Source of the DNA: SB11 sp965222995 | Lineage (GTDB): Bacteria > Bacteroidota > Bacteroidia > UBA8524 | DNA: 64,000 bases | NCBI GenBank assembly: GCA_965222995.1 | Contig: OZ244977.1 | Coordinates: 2,666,001-2,730,000, forward strand | Direction: 5' to 3' | In this document: in pieces, positions 53,276-62,538 of the stretch | Position numbering within the stretch: the stretch's first letter is position 1 | Layout: the number at the start of each line of letters is the position of its first letter | The notes under the pieces: model-generated | What the model was told of the DNA's origin: nothing | What the model saw: the letters and a program-made list of their open reading frames with translations, nothing else | Databases searched by the model: none | Position numbers and translations under genes: made by a program

Positions 53276-55279
53276 TTATTCTTTAAAGAATTTTATTACT
53301 TGTTTTCTGTTATCGCCTTCAACATTTACAAAGTATATACCTGCTGCAAGCCCAGAAACATCCAGTGTGTATTTCAAATCGCTTACTTTTTTAGCATCAC
53401 CCACTTTCACGCTCTGTATAGTAACTATACTCACTTTGGGGTTATCTATCCCCTCAATATCTATAAATACTTCACTTGTAGCAGGGTTAGGGTATACATT
53501 TACCTTATAGGTTTTTTTACCTACATCTTCAACAGAGGTTATAGGTCCAGTTTTTTCAGAGAAATATGGCACATATACTTGTTTGCATATAATATCATCA
53601 CAGATGTCAATCAAAGTTCCGTTTGCATCATAAACACAGTTCCACACACGCAAGCAAACCGTATAGGTTGTATTACCGTTAGCGTAAAAATGTTTTGGGC
53701 TAGGATTGGTATTAACAGTTGTCGATGTACCATCTCCAAAATCCCATTCATACCAGCATATAGTGCCATTGCCTGTTGATATACTATTAAACTGTATGTC
53801 TTGTGCAGTACCAATCGGAGCAAAAAAGGTAAAGTCAGGATTTACAAAACACCCGCCGGTATTAGGACCAACAGTAACCTGCTTACACTCTCTATCGCAA
53901 CACGTTTCAGTACCATCACTCATTACTATAGATAAACACACGTAATAAGTGCCCGGGGCAGCATAAACATGCATAGGGTTAGGCAAGGTTGATGTGTTTC
54001 CATCACCAAAATCCCAATGCCAACTTTGTATGGTTCCTGAACCTGTTGTAGCATCAGTAAAGGTAACCGGATTAGAGGCATTAAAAGTGAAATCAGCAGT
54101 TAATGAGCAACAATTAACAACATTAACTTGGGTGGTTAAAATCTCAACACAACCATTAGGAAAAATAACATGTAACTCCCACAGTCCACTTTGTGCATAA
54201 GTAGCACCTGTCATCAGAAAATTAGGTCCTATGCCAACAAGAGTACCTTGGGGGTCGTACCACTCATACGTAGCCGTAGGACAAGCCGGAGCTCCAATAA
54301 AATCTAGCCGAATATCGTTTCCACAAATTACGGTAGGGTTATTATTTATTAAATCACTCTGGCTAATACCATAATTAACATTCACTAAATACCTTAACGT
54401 ATCTCTAAAACAATCTGGACAAGTACTATCGCCTTCAACTAAAGCCATGTACTCAGTAGTAACACATGGAGTAGCAATGGCTGTTGTTGCACTTGTAACA
54501 TTTAGCCCGGGTGCAGGCACCCAATAGGTATGTGCGTATTGAGGTAGGTTGTTTATGGTTAAGTTTGATGACCCACATCCGTCAATAAGGTTAGTTGTGC
54601 CTGTAAGTGTGGGGTTATATCCTGCTGTTTTTGAAGTCTTATTTACTTTTACCCTATCTATAACTACTGCATACTCTCTGCCCAATTCTTTATCATGAGC
54701 CATGTATGGATAGAACCATAGTTGACTATAATCTTGATTAGGAGTAAAAGATACCGATACATAAGTCCAGTTAGGTAAAGGATTATAAGAATAACTATTA
54801 TCTATTACTTGTGATGAAGGGTAATTGGGAATAGTAGTGGCAGGAGGAAAAGCCGGTTGCGACATTCCGTTTGCTGCATAAACCCTTAACTCACCGTAAC
54901 TTAACCAAGTAGTATTTTTCACCCAAAAGCATACTTGGTAAGTTTCGCCTTGTTCAAAATCATAACAAGTAAAAATACCCTGGCTTTGAACAGATTGCCC
55001 CGGAGGCTGATGAGATTTCATATTTATAGACCTATGTGGGCTATTTGGGGCATTGAAGTTGAAAATCTCTGGCAAACCGTGAGAAACCCACCAATCATTC
55101 ACTACTGAATTGGTACCGTTGAAGTTCATAATATAGCTTGTAGCAACCGCATCAAAATCTGAATTGCTAATACAAGTAGGATATGGAGCTGAGCATGGAA
55201 AAACCTGTGGGTAGGTTTGAGAATATAGTGTCGGTATTACTCCAACGAAGAACAATACCATTATAAAATACTTTTTCAT
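53276..55279 (-). CDS. PKD-domain surface protein with type IX sorting domain
   Basis: A 667-residue secreted protein. A signal peptide (about 1-20) is followed by a carbohydrate-binding-like N-domain (about 30-215, with YQVCFWVKNTTWLSYGELRVYA), Ig-like spacers with Cys, two PKD domains with WDFGDG motifs (about 400-475 and 490-575), and a type A C-terminal sorting domain (VYPNPATSEVFIDIEG to GIYFVNVEG). The sorting domain directs export by the type IX system and anchoring. It is probably an adhesin or matrix protein. It is the second gene of a tandem pair, 27 bases after its paralogue. Confidence 0.9.
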   Translation of the reverse strand: MKKYFIMVLFFVGVIPTLYSQTYPQVFPCSAPYPTCISNSDFDAVATSYIMNFNGTNSVVNDWWVSHGLPEIFNFNAPNSPHRSINMKSHQPPGQSVQSQGIFTCYDFEQGETYQVCFWVKNTTWLSYGELRVYAANGMSQPAFPPATTIPNYPSSQVIDNSYSYNPLPNWTYVSVSFTPNQDYSQLWFYPYMAHDKELGREYAVVIDRVKVNKTSKTAGYNPTLTGTTNLIDGCGSSNLTINNLPQYAHTYWVPAPGLNVTSATTAIATPCVTTEYMALVEGDSTCPDCFRDTLRYLVNVNYGISQSDLINNNPTVICGNDIRLDFIGAPACPTATYEWYDPQGTLVGIGPNFLMTGATYAQSGLWELHVIFPNGCVEILTTQVNVVNCCSLTADFTFNASNPVTFTDATTGSGTIQSWHWDFGDGNTSTLPNPMHVYAAPGTYYVCLSIVMSDGTETCCDRECKQVTVGPNTGGCFVNPDFTFFAPIGTAQDIQFNSISTGNGTICWYEWDFGDGTSTTVNTNPSPKHFYANGNTTYTVCLRVWNCVYDANGTLIDICDDIICKQVYVPYFSEKTGPITSVEDVGKKTYKVNVYPNPATSEVFIDIEGIDNPKVSIVTIQSVKVGDAKKVSDLKYTLDVSGLAAGIYFVNVEGDNRKQVIKFFKE

Positions 55280-55306
55280 AATTTTTTATTATTAATGGTT
55301 ATTAAT

Positions 55307-57199
55307 TTATTGAATGGTTATTGTTTCGCAATAAGTATCGGTACAAGTATTTACTACCCCGCCACCAAGAGTATAGGTACAATATGTAACAGTGAAACAA
55401 ACATTATAAGTACCCGGCCCGCCATACGTATGATTAGGGCTTTGTGCCGTTGATGTGTTTCCATCACCAAAATCCCAGTGATAGGGTGATGGGGCGGGTG
55501 ATACTGTACATGCCCCCATAGAACCTACCGATATATCATTAAACTGAACCGTCCGTTGCCCAAACGAGGGAAAACTGTATTTAAAATCTGCAACAGCAGC
55601 GCAACCAAAATCACAAACATTTATATCCTTACAAATTCTATCGCAACATGTTTCAGTTCCAATTTTATAGGTAACAGTCAAACATACCTCCACAGGGCCC
55701 AACTGGGTTACATACAAATGGTTGGGGTTTTGCCGCGTGGACGTTGCTCCATCGCCAAACTCCCAAAACCATGATACCGGAGTACTAATACCCGTAGACA
55801 TATCTGTAAACCTTACCGGATTACAATCAGGACCTTCATCAAAATTTGCAATTGCCCTACAACAGTTTACAACATCAACTGTAGCAGTTAAATTCTCAGT
55901 ACAGCCGTTAGCATATGTAACCGTTAAAGTGTAAATACCTGAATGGTTAGGACCTGCACTAGTAACATTTACATCATTATTATTTGAAATTAAATTTCCA
56001 TTAGGGTCAAACCAATCAAACATAGCACAGCTTGGTATGGGAACATACTCTAACTTAAATGGGTCCCCACACTGAACAGTAAGTGCACTATTTGCTAATC
56101 CTCCAGTTGGTGGAGTAACATTAACTGTGTAGGAGACCGAATCAGGAGGGCAATCATTTGCACATGTTACTACAGCTGTATAAGTTGTGGTGGAACATGG
56201 ACTAGCGGTAACTACTGCCCCGTGGGTTGAATTTAAACCGGCAGACGGAAACCAATTAACTGTTGCCCCTGCGGGTACACCATTAACTCTAAGTGTAGTT
56301 GAACTACACCAATCAACAGGGTCTTGAGTAGAAGCAATACTTAAATTTAAAGGATTCACAACAACAGTGTATTCGGCAGAATTACATCCAATACATTGTG
56401 TATTAACACTAGTTCTATATCTAGTAGTAACACAAGGGCTGGCTGTGACAGAAGTACCTGTTGTTGAACTTAAACCTGCAGCAGGAGTCCAGTTTACTGT
56501 TGCTCCCGTTGGTACATTTGTTAGTGTTAATGTAGTTGCATCACATTTTGTTAAAGGGTTTGCTACAGTTGCAGTTATTGGCCCGGTATTGGGTTGAAAC
56601 TCGCTAATTCTTATATCATCCACTGCCAACTCATACTGTATACCATTAACAAAATCAACCGGTGAAAATGGGTATATCCATATTCCATCATAATCGGCAT
56701 TGGGAGTATACGTAACATTAATTTGTACCCAGTTTGTATCATGAATATGGGTATCGTGAATTATTTGTGAAGTTGTAGGCACAGCAGGGATTATCGTATT
56801 ACCATTTGTATTAAGACCTCTTACAGCCCTAACAAATAAGTTTCCCTGGTTAAGCGTACTAGTATTTCTTACCCTAAAACAAATAAAATAAGTACGGCCT
56901 TGTTGAAAATCGTGGCATGAGAATATTCCTTCACCGTTAGCAACGCCTAGTACTGTTCTTGACCACATATAAATTCCTCCATTACTAAAGCCTGCAGCCA
57001 ATGAGGGAGAACCATGCGATATACCCCACCCGTTTACAGTTGAATTAGCAGTTGAATTCATGTTACCAAATTGTTGCCCTGAATTAGACTCTAACTCACC
57101 ATTAACAAGACATGGGGGCGGATTTTGACAAAATTGTCCATTGAGATTTGATATCGCTAATCCTATTAGCAATACCATAAAAAAGAGTTTTTTATACAT
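55307..57199 (-). CDS. PKD-domain surface protein lacking a sorting domain
   Basis: A 630-residue paralogue of the next gene. It has the same signal peptide type, the same N-domain (TYFICFRVRNTSTLNQGNLFVRAVRG), similar Ig-like spacers (GATVNWTPAAGLSSTTGTSV repeated as GATVNWFPSAGLNSTHGAV) and two PKD domains (WEFGDGATSTRQNPNH, WDFGDGNTSTAQSPNH). It stops at CETITIQ right after the second PKD domain, where the paralogue continues into a sorting domain. It may be a true secreted variant by another route, a truncated gene, or a protein that works jointly with its neighbour. It is first in the tandem pair. Confidence 0.87.
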   Translation of the reverse strand: MYKKLFFMVLLIGLAISNLNGQFCQNPPPCLVNGELESNSGQQFGNMNSTANSTVNGWGISHGSPSLAAGFSNGGIYMWSRTVLGVANGEGIFSCHDFQQGRTYFICFRVRNTSTLNQGNLFVRAVRGLNTNGNTIIPAVPTTSQIIHDTHIHDTNWVQINVTYTPNADYDGIWIYPFSPVDFVNGIQYELAVDDIRISEFQPNTGPITATVANPLTKCDATTLTLTNVPTGATVNWTPAAGLSSTTGTSVTASPCVTTRYRTSVNTQCIGCNSAEYTVVVNPLNLSIASTQDPVDWCSSTTLRVNGVPAGATVNWFPSAGLNSTHGAVVTASPCSTTTYTAVVTCANDCPPDSVSYTVNVTPPTGGLANSALTVQCGDPFKLEYVPIPSCAMFDWFDPNGNLISNNNDVNVTSAGPNHSGIYTLTVTYANGCTENLTATVDVVNCCRAIANFDEGPDCNPVRFTDMSTGISTPVSWFWEFGDGATSTRQNPNHLYVTQLGPVEVCLTVTYKIGTETCCDRICKDINVCDFGCAAVADFKYSFPSFGQRTVQFNDISVGSMGACTVSPAPSPYHWDFGDGNTSTAQSPNHTYGGPGTYNVCFTVTYCTYTLGGGVVNTCTDTYCETITIQ

Positions 57200-57447
57200 A
57201 GTTAATTAAAAAATTGATGTGCTTTCTACCTTTATTCAGTATCAATTTCGCCATTTTCAGGCTTCGTTTTCGACTACTTTTGTCAACTATGTTTTTGAAT
57301 TTGTGAAATGCTTATTTCATTTTGTAAAATTTATTTGGCTTTAAAATTTTGGTAGTTTCATTTCACTATCTGTTAAAATAGTAAAGCCATGCCTCTTAAA
57401 ATTTGATAGCACTAAGGAATGAAAAACAATATATTTGCAACCCATTT

Positions 57448-57528
57448 GCGGTTGTGGTGGAACGGTAGACACGCCATCTTGAGGGGGTGGTGCCTTCGGG
57501 TGTGGGGGTTCAAATCCCCCCAACCGCA
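57448..57528 (+). tRNA. tRNA-Leu (anticodon GAG)
   Basis: An 81-base class II tRNA. The acceptor stem GCGGTTG pairs with CAACCGC and the discriminator is A. The anticodon stem CCATC/GGTGG encloses TTGAGGG, giving anticodon GAG. A variable arm with loop TTCG is present, and the T arm is GGGGG-TTCAAAT-CCCCC. No CCA is encoded. Confidence 0.94.
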
Positions 57529-57555
57529 CATAGTTTGATTAACTAACTCTAGTTA

Positions 57556-59988
57556 CTAAAGCCTTATACCTAAAGTAAAATAAAAAGCCCTACCGTCAGA
57601 AGGAATAATACCCGGACCGGGATAGCTTTCAGCTCTTCGGGTAAAATACATTTCATTTAAAAGGTTGTTTGCACTAAGCTCAAAAGAATATCTTTTAAAG
57701 GTATAACCAACCGATGCATCTATTACCGAATAACTGTTTATTAACCCCTCTACAGCTGTTGATGTTAAAATGGCATTTGTAGCATCAGAAAAATGCTCGC
57801 CGGTATAAGAATATTGGGTAGAGAAACGCAAGTTTTTGTGTTTGTAATTAATACCCGTTCTAAAAATTAAGGGGGGCACCATTTCTACTTCATTTCCATT
57901 AATAGTTTTATCATCAGTGTTTATGTATCTGGCGTTTACATACGATGTATTTACAAATACACTTAGCTTGTTACACTCTTTTTTAGGAAGTTTAAGTACG
58001 CGCCAAACATCTACTTCACCCATTAGCTCAACACCTGCGTTTCTGGCATCAGCAATGTTAGTTCTATATCTATAATCAATAAATAAAGGAGCTTGGTCTG
58101 CCCTTAGCACTTGCCCTATACGGTCTTTATAAGCAACTACAAAAAATGTAAGCTCATAACTGAATACATTTCTTTTTTTGCCTCTCATACCTATATCAAA
58201 AGTGTAGCCTCTTTCATCACGTATAGCTGAATCGACAATAAAATTGGGGTTTATAACTCTTAAATCATTAAAATTAATGGCTCTGTAGTTTTGTGATAAA
58301 TTGGCATATAGCTGTATAGATGAGTTAACCCAGTACTTTAACCCTACCCCACCGATAACAAAATTTCTAACACGTTCGGTAGCTTCATCCACCCTGCTTT
58401 CTGCCACTACATTTCCTGCTGCATCCAGCACTCTTTGTTTATAATAACCTCTGACTTTTGTGTCGATATGCTCGAAGCGAATGCCGGGTGTAACTGTAAA
58501 CCTATCCGTTAAACGGATAATATTTTCGTAAAAAACAGCAGCATTAAAATTGGGGAACAGGTAACTGCTACCTTCTAAGTTATTAGGATTAGTAAAGCTG
58601 AAATTTGCTCCACTCTCATCATTGGCATCACCTTGTAAACTGTTGGTTTGTCCGTAATACAACCTATAACCTAAAACACCTGTATTTTTTATACTGCCAA
58701 TTTTATAGTGTTGTAGCCACCTACCCTCATTGCCAATGTTATTAAAATCTCCTTTAATTAGCGTTCTGTTCTGCCCCAAGTCAGCAACATTTATACGTTC
58801 AAGGTTACCCAGAGATTTTCTTTGAGAAAACAAACCGAAGGTTCTGAAATTGAATACTGTATTTTCTGAAGGTTTATAATTTACCTGCCAAGCCAGTAAA
58901 TTCCAATTTACAGTAAACCAATTTCTGTTTCTGAATGATTGACGTGGGTTTTCTCTAAAATTCGCATCGGTTAGCCCTCCCGGTTGTTGGGCTAGGTAAT
59001 TCATATAAGTAATATCAATAGTTTGGCTTAACCTTTTGTTGTGTTTATACGTAATGCTTGCAAAAGCCGTGTGTGCTTTAAAGTTACTGTTCTCGCGCCA
59101 GCCGTTTCCCCTTTTATACTGGTAGAATGTATAATAACTCCATTTGCCTTTAGTACCAGCTAAGCTATTGAAACTACCCAAATAGCCGAATGAACCTACG
59201 GTTTGCCTGCTTACAAACTCAATAGGTTTATTTTTGGGTGGTTTTTTAAATACAAAATTCAGCATACCGCCAAATTGCGTCCCATATTGTAGCGAGGCTG
59301 CTCCCCTTACAATCTCTATCCTTTCCAATGCTTCAACGGGTGGGGTATAATAACTTTCAGGGTATCCCAAAGCATCGGCACTAATATCGTAACCGTTTTG
59401 GCGGGTATTGAAATTAGCTGTTCTGTTTGGGCTTAGTCCTCTACCCCCAATACCTAGCTGTAACCCTACAGCATCACTTTCCCAAATATTTAGTCCCGTT
59501 ACTTTTGCATATACTTGGCGTGGGTTATTGGTAGAGAGGTTGGCAGTAATATCTTTCAGCACTACCACTTCTGTTTTTTTGCCCTCATAAATGGCAGTTC
59601 CTTCAACCCCTTTTAGCCTGTCAATGCCAAATGTTTCTTGCTGATTTGAATATATTTCTACCTCATCAACTTTAGAAGAAAGAGACTCTAAATAGATTGT
59701 TTTTTTAATAAGAGAGGAGTTAACAACAACATTTTGTTTTTGAAGCTTCTTGCCAAAAGCATAAACTACTAAAACATAGTTTCCGTATTTAATATTACTA
59801 ATACTATAAACCCCATTGACAGATTGTTGCGCCTTGTACTGGGTATTTTCAAGCAACACCACACCCTGCTCAACAGCTACTGAATCGGCACTAAAAAGTT
59901 CTACGCGCAACGTTGCTTTTTGTGCCATAGTTGCCAGCGGAGCAAGCACCATAACCAAAAGCAGATATGTAGCATAAACTTTCTTCAT
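57556..59988 (-). CDS. FecA-like TonB-dependent outer-membrane receptor
   Basis: An 810-residue receptor. A signal peptide (about 1-22) precedes a carboxypeptidase-regulatory-like domain (about 25-100), a TonB-type plug (about 115-250, with IGGRGLSPNRTANFNTRQNGYDISADALGYPESYYTPP and VRGAASLQYG) and a 22-strand barrel ending in FYFTLGIRL. The plug resembles the ferric-dicitrate FecA group. It is the last gene of the DUF4856-imelysin-HTTM operon and begins directly after the HTTM stop, so iron or a related ligand is the likely cargo. The mature N-terminus lacks an STN domain, so it does not signal to a FecR. Confidence 0.92.
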   Translation of the reverse strand: MKKVYATYLLLVMVLAPLATMAQKATLRVELFSADSVAVEQGVVLLENTQYKAQQSVNGVYSISNIKYGNYVLVVYAFGKKLQKQNVVVNSSLIKKTIYLESLSSKVDEVEIYSNQQETFGIDRLKGVEGTAIYEGKKTEVVVLKDITANLSTNNPRQVYAKVTGLNIWESDAVGLQLGIGGRGLSPNRTANFNTRQNGYDISADALGYPESYYTPPVEALERIEIVRGAASLQYGTQFGGMLNFVFKKPPKNKPIEFVSRQTVGSFGYLGSFNSLAGTKGKWSYYTFYQYKRGNGWRENSNFKAHTAFASITYKHNKRLSQTIDITYMNYLAQQPGGLTDANFRENPRQSFRNRNWFTVNWNLLAWQVNYKPSENTVFNFRTFGLFSQRKSLGNLERINVADLGQNRTLIKGDFNNIGNEGRWLQHYKIGSIKNTGVLGYRLYYGQTNSLQGDANDESGANFSFTNPNNLEGSSYLFPNFNAAVFYENIIRLTDRFTVTPGIRFEHIDTKVRGYYKQRVLDAAGNVVAESRVDEATERVRNFVIGGVGLKYWVNSSIQLYANLSQNYRAINFNDLRVINPNFIVDSAIRDERGYTFDIGMRGKKRNVFSYELTFFVVAYKDRIGQVLRADQAPLFIDYRYRTNIADARNAGVELMGEVDVWRVLKLPKKECNKLSVFVNTSYVNARYINTDDKTINGNEVEMVPPLIFRTGINYKHKNLRFSTQYSYTGEHFSDATNAILTSTAVEGLINSYSVIDASVGYTFKRYSFELSANNLLNEMYFTRRAESYPGPGIIPSDGRAFYFTLGIRL

Positions 59989-61386
59989 TTAGTTGTTATT
60001 ATAGCTTAGTACCCATTTTTTTTGCTGCCATCCGTCTTGCTGTTTGCTCAAATCAACATAAGGGTCTATTAATTGCTTACTGGGCTTTCCGTTTAGTGTA
60101 ACGTATACCTCAGCTCGCACCTTTGGTTTGTATACTCCTCTGGCTTCATAATACTCTGCCAAAAAACTGGCATATTGTAGTATCATATCAGGCTGCATAG
60201 CCATTTGTTTTTCCTGATGGTTATTTAAAAAATCATTATTAAATACCTCGCCTTCTTTTCCTGTTTTGGTATCCTTTACGTAGAAGGTGGCTGTCCCTGC
60301 TTTCTCCATAAGCATTACTCGCCAGCCAAACCTGTATCCTTCTTCCGTCCAAAATAAATTGCCGTTATACATTAGGTATCTCCACGGAAATAATATTTGA
60401 AAAAGGAAAAACACCAATAAAAAAGGAACCATTACTTTTTTTAAAGTGGGTTTCAATACATATTGGCTTTTATCCGTTACTGCGTTTAGCTTCGAGTGTG
60501 AAAAACTGAATAGCCTGCTTAAAACCCTCTGCATCTCATTTAACCATTTCAAATGCCATTTAGCACTAAAAAAAATAAGTGTACCTGCTATCATTACTAA
60601 TGGGAACACCCCTATCTGAAACAAAATACTTGTGAGGGTATGGAATACTATTACCGTTATATAGGCAAAAGGTCTTGTTCTGGCATTTAGTAACCAAAGG
60701 GTAATGGTACTGTCATACAACATACCTGCCCAGCTAAATACATAGGGGGCGTATTTCCACGCGAATAATGAGCCTAAAACAGGCACATCATACGATGCGG
60801 GCAGCCATATTTTTAAGGGCAATGCATCAAGCAACCAAACCGGGTTTATTTTTGCCAAACCCGCATAGGTGTATACAATGCCTATTTGCAACATAAAAAT
60901 ATAAATGCACCAGGCAGGTACATGGGTAGCGTATATTTTTTTGTTTCTTAAACTATCCAGTGAAAAATTGTGGTGTGCAGGCACAAGAATTAATAGAAAG
61001 CAAACAATGCTTACATAGTAGTAGTGGTTTAAATAATAGGTTAAATCTATTAACTCGGTATAAGTAAATGCCAAAAACTGTATTACAGCTGCAATCCTGT
61101 AAAACAAGCCCAGCAGCACAAATAATGAGGCTGCCAAAAGCAGTATATGAACAAAATATTGCCAGTACACATTTCCTGCCTCTATCCAACTGAAACCAAA
61201 ATACTTAAAATGAAATTTAGGGTGTATATAATGGTCTTCTATCCAACCCAATAACATAAACCGTAGCGTGCTCACAAACATGCACAAACCAATTACAATT
61301 CTAAAAGCAGCCAGTGGTGCTATATGAATTGGCTTTTGCCATGCTTGGCTAAACCGCAATACTATGTTACCACTCTTAGTCTCCAT
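59989..61386 (-). CDS. HTTM domain membrane protein, vitamin-K-dependent gamma-carboxylase relative
   Basis: A 465-residue protein with about eight membrane segments in the first 300 residues and a soluble C-terminal part. The segment ELIDLTYYLNHYYYVSIV (111-128) aligns with the LLDKTSWNNHSYLYGL segment of human GGCX, and the C-terminal VYVTLNGKPSKQLIDPYVDL aligns with the conserved WVSIN..Q..IFDPRVDI segment of GGCX. So the whole carboxylase architecture is present. The residue I recall as the catalytic base Lys is Leu115 here. It overlaps the imelysin gene by 11 bases and is flush with the receptor gene. An enzyme with altered chemistry or a non-catalytic role in iron uptake are both possible. 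Confidence 0.85.
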   Translation of the reverse strand: METKSGNIVLRFSQAWQKPIHIAPLAAFRIVIGLCMFVSTLRFMLLGWIEDHYIHPKFHFKYFGFSWIEAGNVYWQYFVHILLLAASLFVLLGLFYRIAAVIQFLAFTYTELIDLTYYLNHYYYVSIVCFLLILVPAHHNFSLDSLRNKKIYATHVPAWCIYIFMLQIGIVYTYAGLAKINPVWLLDALPLKIWLPASYDVPVLGSLFAWKYAPYVFSWAGMLYDSTITLWLLNARTRPFAYITVIVFHTLTSILFQIGVFPLVMIAGTLIFFSAKWHLKWLNEMQRVLSRLFSFSHSKLNAVTDKSQYVLKPTLKKVMVPFLLVFFLFQILFPWRYLMYNGNLFWTEEGYRFGWRVMLMEKAGTATFYVKDTKTGKEGEVFNNDFLNNHQEKQMAMQPDMILQYASFLAEYYEARGVYKPKVRAEVYVTLNGKPSKQLIDPYVDLSKQQDGWQQKKWVLSYNNN

Positions 61387-62476
61387 CTCCGCTACTAAAG
61401 GTTATGGCTATGCCCAGCAATGAAGATAAATCGCTTTTAAAGTAGCGCACCATTTTTTGATATTCGGTATATACAGCATCTACTTTTGCAGCATCGGTTA
61501 TAATTACCTCAGAAAGTTTGTCATTGTTGTTAAGCGTATTATTTATATTCTCCACAGCATTTATTTGCTGTTCTGTTTCAGTTTTTAAGGCTTCACCACC
61601 TACCACATTTTTCAAATAATCATCAAACCCGTCTTTGTCAACTCCACCTTCAGTTATACCCCTCCATATCTTTTTAATAGAATTAAAGTTATGCTTTAAA
61701 AAAACTATAGACTTCCCGCTATAAAAAGCTTCGGTAAGTTGAGGCTCAGGTTGAGTTTGCCCCGCACGTTTACCAGCGGGTACGGCAATTTTAAAATTCT
61801 TCATCGCCTCAAAGCTTTTCACAAACTCATTATACAATACCGATGTTGAACTACCCGCCGATTTACCTGTACTGCTTACAAAAGTGGTTTTATATGTTTT
61901 CCATTCGGCAGCATTATCATCTACCCAGTTCTTAACATCTTTTGTTACTTCTTCTAAGTAAGACAAGCGTTTTGCAGCATTTGCTGAGTTGGTAAAAGAG
62001 TCTAATGCTCCCTCGCCAAACAGTAAATATTCAACCGTTAAAAGTCCTCTACTATCTCTTCTAAAATCAGAGAAATTAAAGTCTGAAGCTCGCACCCGTT
62101 CTTCAACCCTACTTGTTTTCACGGGCCAAGTTCCAATATTCTCACTCACTGTGCCCAGTATAGGTTTTTCGCCCGGGCCAAAATTAAAGACATTGCAATA
62201 TTGCCAATTGGCATAGTTTGAAATCCATTTTGCTTGACAAGCTGATAAGTTTATTTGTGAAGGGTTTTGCTTAAATGCTTCAATAGCCTGTACCAAACTA
62301 TCGGTACTGGCTTGCATATTCACCCAACGAGGTAGTATTATGTTTTCTGAAAAATTGCTTAATAAAAGTTGCCTGTCATAAGCCGTATCAGTATCGCCAT
62401 CAGTGTTTTTTTTGCAGCTTGTTACAAACAGACTTACAGTTACTAACTGAACTAATAAAAAGGTCTTTTTACTCAT
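61376..62476 (-). CDS. Imelysin-family lipoprotein
   Basis: A 366-residue lipoprotein (LVTVSLFVTSC, Cys21) of the imelysin (IrpA/EfeO-like) family, helical periplasmic or surface proteins induced by iron limitation in known cases. The usual GxHxxE motif reads GLLTVE at 144-149, so the His is Leu146. The rest of the motif neighbourhood (EYLLFGEG) is intact. It is the second gene of the operon, 62 bases after DUF4856, and overlaps the HTTM gene. Whether it binds iron without the His is open. Confidence 0.9.
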   Translation of the reverse strand: MSKKTFLLVQLVTVSLFVTSCKKNTDGDTDTAYDRQLLLSNFSENIILPRWVNMQASTDSLVQAIEAFKQNPSQINLSACQAKWISNYANWQYCNVFNFGPGEKPILGTVSENIGTWPVKTSRVEERVRASDFNFSDFRRDSRGLLTVEYLLFGEGALDSFTNSANAAKRLSYLEEVTKDVKNWVDDNAAEWKTYKTTFVSSTGKSAGSSTSVLYNEFVKSFEAMKNFKIAVPAGKRAGQTQPEPQLTEAFYSGKSIVFLKHNFNSIKKIWRGITEGGVDKDGFDDYLKNVVGGEALKTETEQQINAVENINNTLNNNDKLSEVIITDAAKVDAVYTEYQKMVRYFKSDLSSLLGIAITFSSGDGD

Positions 62477-62538
62477 AATACCAATTGTGTGAAACTTATA
62501 GTTTACTACCTAAAGGCTAGCCGACTATAAACCTGTTT

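Noticed and set aside
53300..53779. 159-codon frame on the plus strand
   Set aside because: It lies wholly inside the PKD/T9SS gene on the opposite strand, whose domains are clear, and its own translation has no recognisable pattern.
57341..57529. 62-codon frame on the minus strand
   Set aside because: It covers the antisense strand of tRNA-Leu and has no independent support.
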